Positions 45,023 to 54,004 are shown, counted from the first letter of the stretch. The stretch is DNA of 64,000 bases from Mycolicibacterium sp. 018/SC-01/001 (GCF_007096635.1 NZ_VKAA01000014.1:81191-145190), one strand, 5' to 3'. Notes: generated by a model from the sequence alone, not told the origin. Translations and numbers: made by a program.

Positions 45023-46801
45023 ATGACCACCTCTCTGTCACGACGCAACATCGACTTCCTTCTCCACGAATGGCTCGACGTCACCACCCTCACCAAACGC
45101 GACCGCTTCGCAGAACACTCACGAGACACCTTCGACGCCATCGTCGATCTATCCAACGACATCGCCGCGAAGCGATTCGCACCGCTTTTGCAGGACGGTG
45201 ATCGGACCGAGCCCACCGTCGGCCCCGACGGCAAGGTGATCCTCGTCCCCGGCATCAACGAAGCGCTGCAAGCCTTCAGCGACGCCGGACTCATGGCCGC
45301 GACTTTCGACGACAGCCTCGGCGGCATGCAGCTTCCTACTGTCGTGTCCGAAGCTGCGCTGCTCTTCTTCCGGGCCGCCAACCCCGGGTTCGTCTCCTAC
45401 GCGTCCTTGACCATGGCGAACGCCAACTTGCTGACCGCCCATGGAACGCCCGACCAAATCGACACCTGGGTTCGACCCATGCTCGAGGGGCGGTTCTTTG
45501 GCACCATGTGCCTGTCCGAACCCGACGCCGGTTCCTCTCTGACCGACATCACCACCAAAGCCGTCAAAGCCGACGACGGTAGTTACCGCATACTCGGCAC
45601 CAAGATGTGGATAACCGCCGGCGACCACGAACTCTCCGACAACATCGTCCATCTCGTCCTTGCCAAAGTGCCCGGCGGTCCCACGGGCGTCAAAGGCATA
45701 TCGCTATTCATCGTTCCGAAGTTCCTGACCGACGGCACTCGCAATGACGTTGCACTCGTGGGCCTGAACCACAAGATGGGAAATCACGCGGCCACCAACA
45801 CCCTCCTCAACTTCGGCGACGGCACCTTCTCGCCGTCCGAAACTGCCGGAGCCATCGGATACCTCGTCGGTCGAGAACACCACGGACTTTCCTACATGTT
45901 CCACATGATGAACGAATCCCGCATTTCAGTCGGTCTGCAAGCCGCCGCGACCGGATCCGCGGCACACCTCACGTCGGTCGACTATGCCAAGCAGCGTATT
46001 CAGGGACGTCCCGTCGATGAGAAGCAACCGACCCGCCCTGCCGTTCCGATCATCGCGCACGCGGACGTCAAGCGCATGCTGCTGGCACAGAAAGCCTATA
46101 GCGAAGGCGCGATAGCGCTGGGCCTCTACTGCGCCCGGTTGGTGGACGAAATCAACACCGCAGCAACACAAGAAGTGAAAGACGAGGCGCACCTCCTGCT
46201 GGAAGTCCTGACACCTATCACCAAGAGTTGGCCGTCGCAGTGGTGCCTAGAAGCCAACAATTTGGCCATTCAGATCCACGGCGGTTACGGCTACACGACT
46301 GAATTCACCGTCGAACAGGGCTGGCGGGACAACCGCCTCAATGCAATTCATGAGGGCGCCCACGGCATTCACGGGATCGATCTCTTGGGACGCAAAGTGA
46401 CCATGCAGGACGGCGCCGGCCTGCGACTGCTTCTTAGTCGCATTCGCGCTTCTGCCGGCATCGCCGCCGCGCATGCCGAACTGGCCGCCTGCGCGAGCCA
46501 ACTCGACCGCGCCGCCGAGCAACTGGCCGCCACCACAGCCACCGTGCTGACCGCCCCGGATCGCGCTACGAGACTCGCCAACGCCTCGCTATACCTCGAA
46601 GCCGCAGGCCACCTGGTCATCGCCTGGATGTGGTTGGAGCAACTGATCGCCATTGGCGACAACAACGGCGACTTCTACGATGGGAAGCGTTCAGCAGCTG
46701 CGTATTTCTTCACCTACGAACTGCCGAAAATCTCGGTCCAGCTCGACATCCTCGCCACCCTCGACGAGACAACGCTCGCCACCCGACCCGAGTGGTTCTG
46801 A
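45023..46801 (+). CDS. acyl-CoA dehydrogenase with C-terminal extension
   Basis: FAD-dependent beta-oxidation-type enzyme of 592 residues. It has MCLSEPDAGSSLTDITTKAV (FAD site) near 160, GTKMWITAGDHEL, the QIHGGYGYTTEFTVEQGWRDNRLNAIHEGAHGIHGIDLLGRK block near 420-450 including the catalytic-glutamate region, and a C-terminal extension typical of the long FadE5/acyl-CoA_dh_C class. It may oxidise the acid made CoA-ester by one of the ligases (24264, 37239). The start ATG 45023 follows GAAAGG. Substrate chain length cannot be read. Confidence 0.92.
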   Translation: MTTSLSRRNIDFLLHEWLDVTTLTKRDRFAEHSRDTFDAIVDLSNDIAAKRFAPLLQDGDRTEPTVGPDGKVILVPGINEALQAFSDAGLMAATFDDSLGGMQLPTVVSEAALLFFRAANPGFVSYASLTMANANLLTAHGTPDQIDTWVRPMLEGRFFGTMCLSEPDAGSSLTDITTKAVKADDGSYRILGTKMWITAGDHELSDNIVHLVLAKVPGGPTGVKGISLFIVPKFLTDGTRNDVALVGLNHKMGNHAATNTLLNFGDGTFSPSETAGAIGYLVGREHHGLSYMFHMMNESRISVGLQAAATGSAAHLTSVDYAKQRIQGRPVDEKQPTRPAVPIIAHADVKRMLLAQKAYSEGAIALGLYCARLVDEINTAATQEVKDEAHLLLEVLTPITKSWPSQWCLEANNLAIQIHGGYGYTTEFTVEQGWRDNRLNAIHEGAHGIHGIDLLGRKVTMQDGAGLRLLLSRIRASAGIAAAHAELAACASQLDRAAEQLAATTATVLTAPDRATRLANASLYLEAAGHLVIAWMWLEQLIAIGDNNGDFYDGKRSAAAYFFTYELPKISVQLDILATLDETTLATRPEWF

Positions 46802-47247
46802 GCTGTCAACGCATCATCTCACCGCACCCCTTGCACCACGTGCTGTTCATCGATCTGGTCGTGCATTCGGCCCGGCTGGGTGGGTGGAAATGCGAGTTTG
46901 GCGACAGACAACGTGGTGGTTCGGTTGCTGCTAGCGGCGTATAGGTCGCCAAACTGCGTGGCATAACCTCACTCGGCAACCAGCACTGATCCCCGCTGCC
47001 ACAGCAGTCGCAGGCGTCTCGTAGTCAGCTACATGGCGGCTCCGAGAACAACGCGGGCGGCCCGCTCTCGATTGCAGGACATCCCGCGAGGCGTCGACAT
47101 CTCGGCCGTCTGACTTTCGCGCGACCCTAAGGGACACGGATCCCGTCGCTGCCCGGGGTTACCGTGAACCGACGCCAAACACTTCAGGCGCCGGGCCACC
47201 ATCGGACCGGCGCCGACTCGGCACAAGCTGACGAAAGGGGGCCGCCC
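46802..47247. other. intergenic region with inverted repeat
   Basis: About 450 bases between the catabolic cluster and the accessory region. The only structure is an inverted repeat (46895-46955). No gene is supported. The point where the metabolic region ends and the mobile region begins may lie here. Confidence 0.4.
46895..46955. repeat. 11-base perfect inverted repeat with 39-base spacer
   Basis: AGTTTGGCGAC at 46895-46905 and GTCGCCAAACT at 46945-46955. The arms are exact reverse complements, and the outer flanks (GCG and GCG) do not extend the match. It could be a transcription end, a regulator site or a remnant element end. Confidence 0.5.
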
Positions 47248-49686
47248 ATGTGGCCACTGGTAACCAATGAGCCACTGGACGGCGACACCGTGGTCAGCCG
47301 GCAACTACGGCCGGCCGGATGCGCCGTACCCGTCGACCGCGCAGACCCAGCGGCAGCAGCGCGCGCCGTGGTCGATCTGTGCAATTCCTGGGGCGGGGCA
47401 GCCATGCCGTTGATCCCGGTGACACCGGGGTCCCCCATCGACAGCCGGTGGCACCGAATTCTTCTGCAGAGCAACATCGACGGCATCGCCACGACAGACC
47501 TGATCGACGCGCACGAACGAAGCAGGTTCAGCGACATCCAGGGCGGGGACTACCGGCAGTTGCTCCTGCGGGTCCTGATCGACCTCGACGACCCGAAGCC
47601 GATCGTTCAGACATGTCGCGGCGTACCCCCCGACCACGGTTGGCATCTCGCTTACCTGGCCATGCTCGGCGACCTGCCCGTGAATCCGGACTCCATGAAC
47701 ACGTGGAACGGGTTGCCGAGGGACTTGACCTACCAGGACGTCGTGACGATCAAGGGCGTCGAGGGCGAACCCGGGGCGGCAGGGCTTGCGTCACTGATCC
47801 GGACGTCCTCTGCCGTGCCCGCGGTCGACCTCACACGGACCAAGCTCACCGTCGGACTTCCGGCCGCAACCAACAGGGGCCTGCTGCCCGAACGCTCGCG
47901 GTTCGAATGGGACGACGATCGGACCTCCCGGCGCTACGGCCCCAACGTGATCATCGTCTACCGCCCCGGCAGCGTGGAGGACCTCGCGCTCGCCTGGAAC
48001 GTTCGCGCACGGTTCGCCCATCCACGCGGACTACCGCTTGCCATTCCGATGACCAACACCATCGACCAGGACATCGCGACCTTTAAGCAGGCCGGCGTCG
48101 AGCACTTCTTCGGCGGCGGCCACAACGTGGCCCTGACGTCCTTCTCCGTCGACGCCACCGACCTCGAAGCGGTCGCCACGCGCAACCGGTTCGACGTCGT
48201 GGACCCGTGGAAGCTGCTGGGTCCCATCGGGGGATATTGCGTCTTATCCTCGGAGACAACGCATTTCACCGAAGGAGCGGCCACCATCCCGGACTTCACG
48301 TCCGCAGATGTCGAGGCGCTGGGTCTGTCACTCCTGGGGAGTCATCAAAGCGCATCAATGCGGTTGAAGACGACGGTCGCCGACGATCCCTTGCCGCTCA
48401 GCGCCACCATGCGCCGCCCATACTACTTCGGCGAGCTGCGGTACCTAGATGGCCCCATCACCTCCGGCGGTCACCTCAACCAGACAACGCGCGTCGCCCA
48501 ACCGTCGGCGAGAGAGGTGCTAGCCGCCCTTGCCGCCGACGCCGACGTCGTTGTGACCGAGAGCGGCCCGGGCAGAGCCGCCGAGTACCTGATACGGGCT
48601 GCCGAGTCCGACCTGTCAATGCTGGCGGCCCCGGGTGTTGTCGCGGCGATCAACGAGCTGACCCGCGGCCGGCATATCAGTCTGGTCAAGCGGCGCCTCA
48701 ACCAATTCCTCGGCCAGGAGCACCTCGACGAGTCCACCGATCGCTACCAAACGCTGCTGCAACGACTCGACGATGCCGTCGGCGCTCCCGACGCGGCGGA
48801 GGCCGGGTCCCTGACCTTCAATCAGCTCAAGACTCTGCTTCGTATGTCCCGGACCGGGGCTCAGCGGTGGGTGCAGTGGGCAACGGCGAGCGGGCTGGTC
48901 CTGCGGGGTGTGGAAGCCAACTGCGAGCGATGTGGCCACAAGCAATGGCGGCCCTTCGTGGAAATAGTGCCGGCGCTGATTTGCCATGGCTGCGGCCAAC
49001 CGATCGTGAATGCTCACGGCTACAACCACATTGAGTACCGTTACCGGGCGAGCGAGTCACTGCTGCGCGCCATGAGCCACGATGTCCTTCCGTCGGTGCT
49101 GGCGATCCGCTACGTCGCGTCGGTCATGGGCGGACGTGACGGCAGGGTGTTCGGCGCCTACCCCGGGGTCGAGTTCCGCCCCGACGCCGCCTCACCGATC
49201 GACGCTGAAGTCGATGCCGTGGTCGTCCTGCGCACCGGCGGGACCATCGTCGGTGAATGCAAGACCAACGCTCGCGGGTTGACCGAAGGGGAACTGGACA
49301 AACTCTGGAAGGCCGCGGATCAGATTGGTGCGCGTGCGACGTTCGCCGCGACGTTGGACACGGCGCAGGTGTGCGGTCCGCTGTGGCGCGAGCAGGCCGA
49401 CCCGAACGGGCGGCCGCATTTCGCGCTGACTGCCGAGCACCTCTTCGATCTGCAAGCGCAGCGCCCCGTCGGCCAAGGGGACCTATTCGAATGGCGTGAT
49501 CGACCTCCTGGGAAACGCGGACAGGATGAACCGGCAGGGTGGGAGGCAGTCGATGAGGCGTTCAGTCGCCGCACCGAAGGTTCTGCCACCGACTACCGGC
49601 AGCTGCGGCGTGCGCCGTGGATGTCGCCCGAGTTCAGCGATCCTATGCGTCTGCCGGCCGACTGGCGTGACGGGTTGTCCCCCTGA
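47248..49686 (+). CDS. large zinc-ribbon/PD-(D/E)xK protein, candidate defence effector
   Basis: An 812-residue protein I cannot assign to a known full-length family. Near residues 559-582 it has CERC...CHGC (Cys559, 562, 579, 582), a zinc-ribbon. Then PIDAEVDAVVVLRTGGTIVGECKT gives Asp656, Glu670 and Lys672 in the D...ExK order of a PD-(D/E)xK nuclease fold. The N-terminal 540 residues hold mixed segments (IVYRPGSVEDLALAWNVR, HFFGGGHNVALTSFSV) without recognised domain. The start ATG 47248 is preceded by AAAGGGGG. It stands alone between the catabolic cluster and the HEPN genes. Zinc ribbon plus nuclease suggests nucleic-acid recognition and cleavage; a defence role is inference. Confidence 0.75.
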   Translation: MWPLVTNEPLDGDTVVSRQLRPAGCAVPVDRADPAAAARAVVDLCNSWGGAAMPLIPVTPGSPIDSRWHRILLQSNIDGIATTDLIDAHERSRFSDIQGGDYRQLLLRVLIDLDDPKPIVQTCRGVPPDHGWHLAYLAMLGDLPVNPDSMNTWNGLPRDLTYQDVVTIKGVEGEPGAAGLASLIRTSSAVPAVDLTRTKLTVGLPAATNRGLLPERSRFEWDDDRTSRRYGPNVIIVYRPGSVEDLALAWNVRARFAHPRGLPLAIPMTNTIDQDIATFKQAGVEHFFGGGHNVALTSFSVDATDLEAVATRNRFDVVDPWKLLGPIGGYCVLSSETTHFTEGAATIPDFTSADVEALGLSLLGSHQSASMRLKTTVADDPLPLSATMRRPYYFGELRYLDGPITSGGHLNQTTRVAQPSAREVLAALAADADVVVTESGPGRAAEYLIRAAESDLSMLAAPGVVAAINELTRGRHISLVKRRLNQFLGQEHLDESTDRYQTLLQRLDDAVGAPDAAEAGSLTFNQLKTLLRMSRTGAQRWVQWATASGLVLRGVEANCERCGHKQWRPFVEIVPALICHGCGQPIVNAHGYNHIEYRYRASESLLRAMSHDVLPSVLAIRYVASVMGGRDGRVFGAYPGVEFRPDAASPIDAEVDAVVVLRTGGTIVGECKTNARGLTEGELDKLWKAADQIGARATFAATLDTAQVCGPLWREQADPNGRPHFALTAEHLFDLQAQRPVGQGDLFEWRDRPPGKRGQDEPAGWEAVDEAFSRRTEGSATDYRQLRRAPWMSPEFSDPMRLPADWRDGLSP

Positions 49687-50316
49687 CAGGGAGTCGACTA
49701 CCAGGCCTTGAGACGTCCGTCGAGGCGGAGATACGCCCTCGTTCCACTCAAGGTGCCTTTCGCGCTTGTGCGTACAGCGCTGACACGGCTTCGACGACCA
49801 GGCACACCGCAGGGCATCGCAATGCAGCGCGCTGCCGTGGGGAATCGTCACCTCGAGTTCGCCGCCGTTGCCGCAAACATTATGGGCGGCAACAACAACA
49901 CCGCCGAAACGCGTTTTGACCGCTCACTAGTCTGGACGAAGCGATTCGCCGAACGCTCGCCGATCTCTCCGCCAGCCACCGGGCGCATGAAACTCGTTCG
50001 CCGCATCAACGGTGAGGGCGGCACCACTACAGCGGTCACCGCGATCAAAAATGTTCCGCACACTTGAATGGGCAGGCACTCGTGGCGCTGGCCGGCGGAC
50101 CGATCGGCGCCGACACATAACCGACGCGCACCTTATCGCTGAAGTAACCTGCCAACCCTCAAGCAGTCCGCCGGCAGCCCACACCTCTTTCTCCATTCGC
50201 CTTACTGGAGCCACCTACCTCAACGTTGTCGTCATGGTTTGTTCGGTGTTTGCCACCCTCGGGCTCTAACAGGTGTGCGGCGCGAGAGCCGAGTTTTTCC
50301 GCCCCACGAAGCAGTC
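49687..50316. other. 630-base stretch without recognised gene
   Basis: Convergent space between the zinc-ribbon protein and the broken HEPN gene. A 119-residue open frame at 49708-50067 has no motif and irregular codon use. I see no tRNA, insertion sequence or repeat. Confidence 0.4.
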
Positions 50317-51455
50317 TCAGTCATCGCCCGTGGGGACTGGGTTTGCCGCGAGCCACAGCTCCAGAGCGGCAGCACCGATTTCCTTGCGGGCCTTCCCGGT
50401 GATGTCGAGTCGGCGCGCACGTTGCTGAACCCGGTCGATGAGATCCGTTCCGGCACTCCAGGGAACAGGTTTGTGGCCGCGCTGCGGCGCCCGTGTGGGC
50501 GCTGCGAGCAAGTCTTCTTCCGGGAACATCGTCAGCAACGACATCATTTGCTCGGGTTTGATCGCCGCGACCTGGCCTTTGGTAAACCAATCGAGCACCT
50601 CTGTCTCGCTGGCCTCGTCAACCATTCCCTTGTTATGGATGAAGTCGTTGCGAATTCGGCGGATGTCCCCGAAAGGGGTACGCGGATGTCTGCTGCTTTC
50701 CAGGCTTTTCCATCCGGTGCGGTGCCGTGTGCCAGGGCCACCTGTCGCCGGTATTGCTCGTCCCACAATGAGTGCATGAAGGCAAACCACTGGCCATAGA
50801 GAAGTTGCTGAACCGGTGAGAACCGGTCGATGCTGACGAATCCGGTCTGCGGTGTCAGCATCGTTATCCCGCCATGCGTGGCGATCTCGAGATCGCGCAT
50901 CGGGATACAGCCTGGCCCGGCCTCGTCGACGATAGTGAACTGTCTGACATTGAGGTAAGCGGCCTTAGGCACTCCCGACGACGACGAATACCACTCGTAG
51001 AGCTTGGTGACCACGGCGTACTGCCCGCTGAGCATTACCGCCAACGACAGCGTGAACTCCTTCCGCAGTTCCGCGACGATGGACTCCAACGTCACCGGCG
51101 TGGCCATCGATGCAGCGAGCGCTACGCGCATCGGCGCAATGCGGGTGTGGATTGCATCGAGGGCCGGCACGAGTTCTGCTGCGGTCCAACGCTGCCGGCG
51201 AGCGGCCGTAACGGCGCGGATCGCCTGTGCGAGTACAGATGACGTGCGGTGAAGGTCCGGGTCGTCGGCGGTGTTCAGGCGGGGGAGGTCGCGCAGATAA
51301 TGCCCCGGGGTGGTTTCGCGTAAAGCCTGCGACGGGTCCCCCACGATCCACTGGTCCTGACGCGGGTGGCGCCGCATCGCGTCGGCAAGGTTCTTGACGA
51401 CCTGTTCGAGTTCGTCAAGCTGCTCCACCCAGCGCATGCGATTGTCGCCCGTCAT
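50317..51455 (-). pseudogene. frameshifted HEPN-domain protein gene
   Basis: The minus strand reads from ATG 51455 in one frame (RWVEQLDELEQVVKNLADAMRRHP; LTPQTGFVSIDRFSPVQQLLYG; WDEQYRRQVALAHGTAPDGK). Near 50670-50680, at a CCCCTTTCGGGG run, it continues in another frame as FGDIRRIRNDFIHNKGMVDEASETEVLDWF, ending at 50317. The second frame carries RNDFIH, an exact Rx4H HEPN ribonuclease motif. Joined, the product is about 375 residues, with an N-terminal helical region and a C-terminal HEPN-type domain. This is either a true inactivating shift, a sequencing error in a short C/T run, or a programmed shift. Confidence 0.65.
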
Positions 51456-51489
51456 ATGGCCAGGCTCTCAAGTGGAACGGCGACAGCCT

Positions 51490-51616
51490 AGAAGAATTGG
51501 AAAGCTGCCCTCGTCCAACTTGCCGAGGCATTCCCGACTCGCTGATCGCCGAAGGCGACATCACCAACAAGAACGCCAGCCGCCGGGCGCAATCCGCCGC
51601 CCGCAACAACACTTAA
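51490..51616 (+). pseudogene. short coding remnant, C-terminal fragment
   Basis: Between the two HEPN genes, the plus strand holds KAALVQLAEAFP in one frame and DSLIAEGDITNKNASRRAQSAARNNT (read to TAA 51616) in the next, suggesting the tail of a lost, frame-shifted gene. I do not know the family. The start of the remnant is approximate. Confidence 0.3.
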
Positions 51617-51699
51617 TTCACCGCGAGGAAGGAGCCCGCTGGCTCGGCATGGGCCGGATACAGCCGAGCTGAGGTCCGTCAAAAGCCTTCCCGCCCGCC

Positions 51700-52602
51700 C
51701 TATTCGCGCGCTTCCTTCGACGGGCGCGGCGCGGCATCGAAGCGTTCGAGTTCACACGTCTCCACCCAAGTCGCCAGAAGGCTCAGCGCGGCGAGCCGCT
51801 CGGCGGCCTGTTGTGCTCGCAGCTGCCTCCTATCGTGAGTGACCGGGTTCCGGATCGCAGCTTGGATGCCGGTAGAGAATGCCAAGAGTCCACGATTCAT
51901 CGACGCGACAGTCTGATCAGACTCGGCGCCCGGCCAACGCAATCGCGGAGCACCCGGCTTGGGTGGGCTCTGCGAGAAGGCCTGTGTGAAGACGTCTTTG
52001 TCGTCGAGGTCCGCCCGTTGTGTCAGCAGTCGGACATGGTCGATAACAGCTCCGACCGCCGATGACACGGCTTCGCGATACATTTCGATGCGCCACTGGC
52101 CGCGCGCTGCGCCCCACACCAAGGGGTGCATGTCCTCGATGCTGATATCGCTGGCGACGTCGCCCCGATCCGCCATCGATTCGAGAACGCCAATCGTATG
52201 CTCACATGCGGCGAGTATGTCGTCGGGCGTTACAACCGAATGTGGCTGCGTGACAGTGATCCACATCTCGAACGGATTTACCGGGTCGCCAAATCCTCTG
52301 CGGGAAATTCGCACACCGGTGGTCTCCGGAACATGCGACACCCGGCCACCAGCTCTTGAGCACCGAGTCTTGGCTGCCACCCACTCTTCGTCGGACACAT
52401 TAGATTTCGGTGTGACCGCTGGCAGGCTGGCATAGGCAGCCAACACCTCGTCAGGCAAATCGGATCCCGCCATTGCCCGAAGCTGAGCCGTGAAATTGCA
52501 CAGCTCGAGCAAGGCGCTGAAGGCCTGCTCGAAGTCGCGTACATGTTGGGCCGCTCTCCGCAGAAAACGCGGATTTGACCTCAAATCATCAGGGCTGTCC
52601 AT
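51700..52602 (-). CDS. TIGR02391-type HEPN protein
   Basis: A 300-residue protein. The C-terminal part MNRGLLAFSTGIQAAIRNPVTHDRRQL is the TIGR02391/Ymh-like pattern, with RNPVTH giving Arg251 and His256 spaced as Rx4H, the HEPN ribonuclease signature. The N-terminal 240 residues are helical with a middle segment of uncertain role. The ATG at 52602 starts 9 bases after the stop of the YegP-like gene, so the two are probably cotranscribed. HEPN proteins of this kind act in abortive infection or toxin-antitoxin systems; a partner antitoxin is not obvious, though the YegP-like protein is a candidate by position. Confidence 0.72.
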   Translation of the reverse strand: MDSPDDLRSNPRFLRRAAQHVRDFEQAFSALLELCNFTAQLRAMAGSDLPDEVLAAYASLPAVTPKSNVSDEEWVAAKTRCSRAGGRVSHVPETTGVRISRRGFGDPVNPFEMWITVTQPHSVVTPDDILAACEHTIGVLESMADRGDVASDISIEDMHPLVWGAARGQWRIEMYREAVSSAVGAVIDHVRLLTQRADLDDKDVFTQAFSQSPPKPGAPRLRWPGAESDQTVASMNRGLLAFSTGIQAAIRNPVTHDRRQLRAQQAAERLAALSLLATWVETCELERFDAAPRPSKEARE

Positions 52603-52611
52603 GTGACTTGC

Positions 52612-52947
52612 TCACGGCCCGGTGGCATAGGGAGCGTTGGCCCGCACGTTCTCGGCAGCGCGTTCGGCGTTGTACTTGCTGTCGAATGATTCGCCCGAGG
52701 CCGCGACTTTGTCGCTGGATCGCCATGCGCGCCACCGCCAGCTCCCGCCGACGTCCTGGAACGTTTCGTAACGCGCGTCGGTCGCACCGGACTTGAACGC
52801 ATTGGCTGCTCTAGTCGCATTGGATGACGAGTCGAAGCCTTCGCCCGCCCACGCGACCATCTCATGGTTGTCTCCGTACAGAGCCCACGTCGGATACCGA
52901 TTAGCATCGCCAGTGACCGTAACCGTGAAGTACACCGAATTCCCCAC
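52612..52947 (-). CDS. YegP/DUF1508-like protein with two repeats
   Basis: Small protein of 111 residues consisting of two copies of the DUF1508 fold: VYFTVTVTGDANRYPTWALYGDNHEMVAWAGEGFDSSSNATRAANAFK and GSWRWRAWRSSDKVAASGESFDSKYNAERAAENV. Each has the strand-strand-G(E)xF/YxS-helix pattern seen in E. coli YegP, whose function is unknown. A GTG start at 52947 follows AGGAGCGAG. It lies directly upstream of the HEPN protein in the same operon. Confidence 0.75.
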   Translation of the reverse strand: MGNSVYFTVTVTGDANRYPTWALYGDNHEMVAWAGEGFDSSSNATRAANAFKSGATDARYETFQDVGGSWRWRAWRSSDKVAASGESFDSKYNAERAAENVRANAPYATGP

Positions 52948-53172
52948 CTCGCTCCTGGCGCCGTCTGCCGCCGACCTCTATCGGTCTATCAAGACCCACC
53001 GACAACAAGCGGGCAGGCTGCCCTCTGCCGCTGAGACGTTCTCCGTTTGCCGGCCTGCGCTGTCGTATCGACAGCCCTAGGTTGTGCGGGTTGGCTGTGG
53101 AGAGTATCGGCGCCACGGCCTCGGACGCCAGATGCGCCGGGCGGCGCAGCGCTGGGAACCACTATTTCCTCG

Positions 53173-53192
53173 ATATAACTAAAGTGTTATAT
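53173..53192. promoter_or_regulatory. perfect palindromic operator of the XRE/nucleotidyltransferase pair
   Basis: ATATAAC, six bases, GTTATAT: a perfect inverted repeat lying 8 bases before the XRE start codon, overlapping where promoter elements should be. Such a site is expected for an antitoxin that represses its own operon. The A/T richness stands out against the G/C-rich surroundings. Confidence 0.7.
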
Positions 53193-53199
53193 TTGCTGC

Positions 53200-53520
53200 A
53201 TGGGTTCTTACGGCGGGCAGCTCATTCGTGAGGCTCGTCTGCGAGCAGGTCTGACGCAAGCCGAGTTGGCCGAGCGCGCGGATTTGGTGCAGCCTGCCAT
53301 CGCTAGGTGGGAAGCGGGCCGCACTGCGATCAGTGTGGATGATGTGGTGCGGCTAGTTCGTTTGTGCGGTCTCGACATGGAGTTCGCGATCGTCGAGCGC
53401 GACGCTAGCGACAGGGCCCAGGCCGAGCGCTTGGCGTCGCTGTCGGGCCAACAACGACTCGATCGTCATGGCCGGCTGGCCTCCCAGCTCGCGGGGTTGC
53501 GCAGCGCGGGAGGGCGGTGA
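53200..53520 (+). CDS. XRE-family helix-turn-helix protein, antitoxin-like
   Basis: Small DNA-binding protein of 106 residues. Residues 5-60 form a lambda-repressor-like helix-turn-helix: QLIREARLRAGLTQAELAERADLVQPAIARWEAGRTAISVDDVVRLVRLCGLD. The C-terminal tail (ERDASDRAQAERLASLSGQQRLDRHGRLASQLAGL) is charged and may bind the partner. It is one base before the nucleotidyltransferase gene and next to a perfect palindrome, so it is probably the autoregulating antitoxin or regulator of the pair. Confidence 0.82.
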   Translation: MGSYGGQLIREARLRAGLTQAELAERADLVQPAIARWEAGRTAISVDDVVRLVRLCGLDMEFAIVERDASDRAQAERLASLSGQQRLDRHGRLASQLAGLRSAGGR

Positions 53521-53521
53521 C

Positions 53522-54004
53522 ATGGAGTTGGATCTTGCTCGCCTTTTCGCGACGTTGCACCGACACAAGGTGGTCTACGTGCTAATCGGCGGGCTGGCGG
53601 CGGTGTATCACGGATCACCGTTCCCTACTGAGGACGCCGACATCACCCCTGATGTGAGCACGGCCAACCTGACCCGCCTCGCCGCGGCGCTACGCGAACT
53701 GAACGCCCTGATCCGCACCGAGTCTGTGCCCGAGGGTCTCCCGTTCGCGTGCGATGCCCAGGCTCTCTCCGGCGCCCAGATGTGGAACCTCGTGACCGAC
53801 GCCGGGGATCTCGACATCGCGTTCGAGCCCGCCGGCACGCGCGGTTATCCAGACCTGCACCGGGGCGCCGCCGCCGCGCAGCTGTATGACAGCGTCGTCG
53901 AGATCGCCTCCCTCAGTGACGTTATTCGGTCGAAACAGGCCGCCAACCGCCCCAAAGATCAGCGCGTGCTGCCCACCCTGCGCGACCTGCTCGCCAACAA
54001 CTGA
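53522..54004 (+). CDS. nucleotidyltransferase-fold protein, toxin-like
   Basis: A 160-residue protein with the minimal nucleotidyltransferase motif: LIGGLAAVYHGSPFPTEDADITPD (Gly23-Gly24, Asp38 and Asp40), as in AbiEii/MNT-type toxins and DUF6036-like proteins. It is short, without the large C-terminal part of AbiEii, and overlaps nothing: start 53522 follows the XRE stop by one base. The pair resembles HTH-nucleotidyltransferase toxin-antitoxin systems. Which partner is toxic cannot be decided by sequence. Confidence 0.78.
   Translation: MELDLARLFATLHRHKVVYVLIGGLAAVYHGSPFPTEDADITPDVSTANLTRLAAALRELNALIRTESVPEGLPFACDAQALSGAQMWNLVTDAGDLDIAFEPAGTRGYPDLHRGAAAAQLYDSVVEIASLSDVIRSKQAANRPKDQRVLPTLRDLLANN

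Noticed and set aside
49687..50316. tRNA or small RNA as an attachment site near the accessory region
   Set aside because: I looked for cloverleaf-like arms and the TTCRANNC loop and saw no convincing candidate here or in the other gaps; a covariance-model search would be needed to exclude it.
52932..52948. Sequence GAATTCCCCACCT similar to GAAATTCCCCACCT at 63961 as a possible left transposon end
   Set aside because: Same orientation rather than inverted, and it covers the start of the YegP-like gene; a match of this length can arise by chance.
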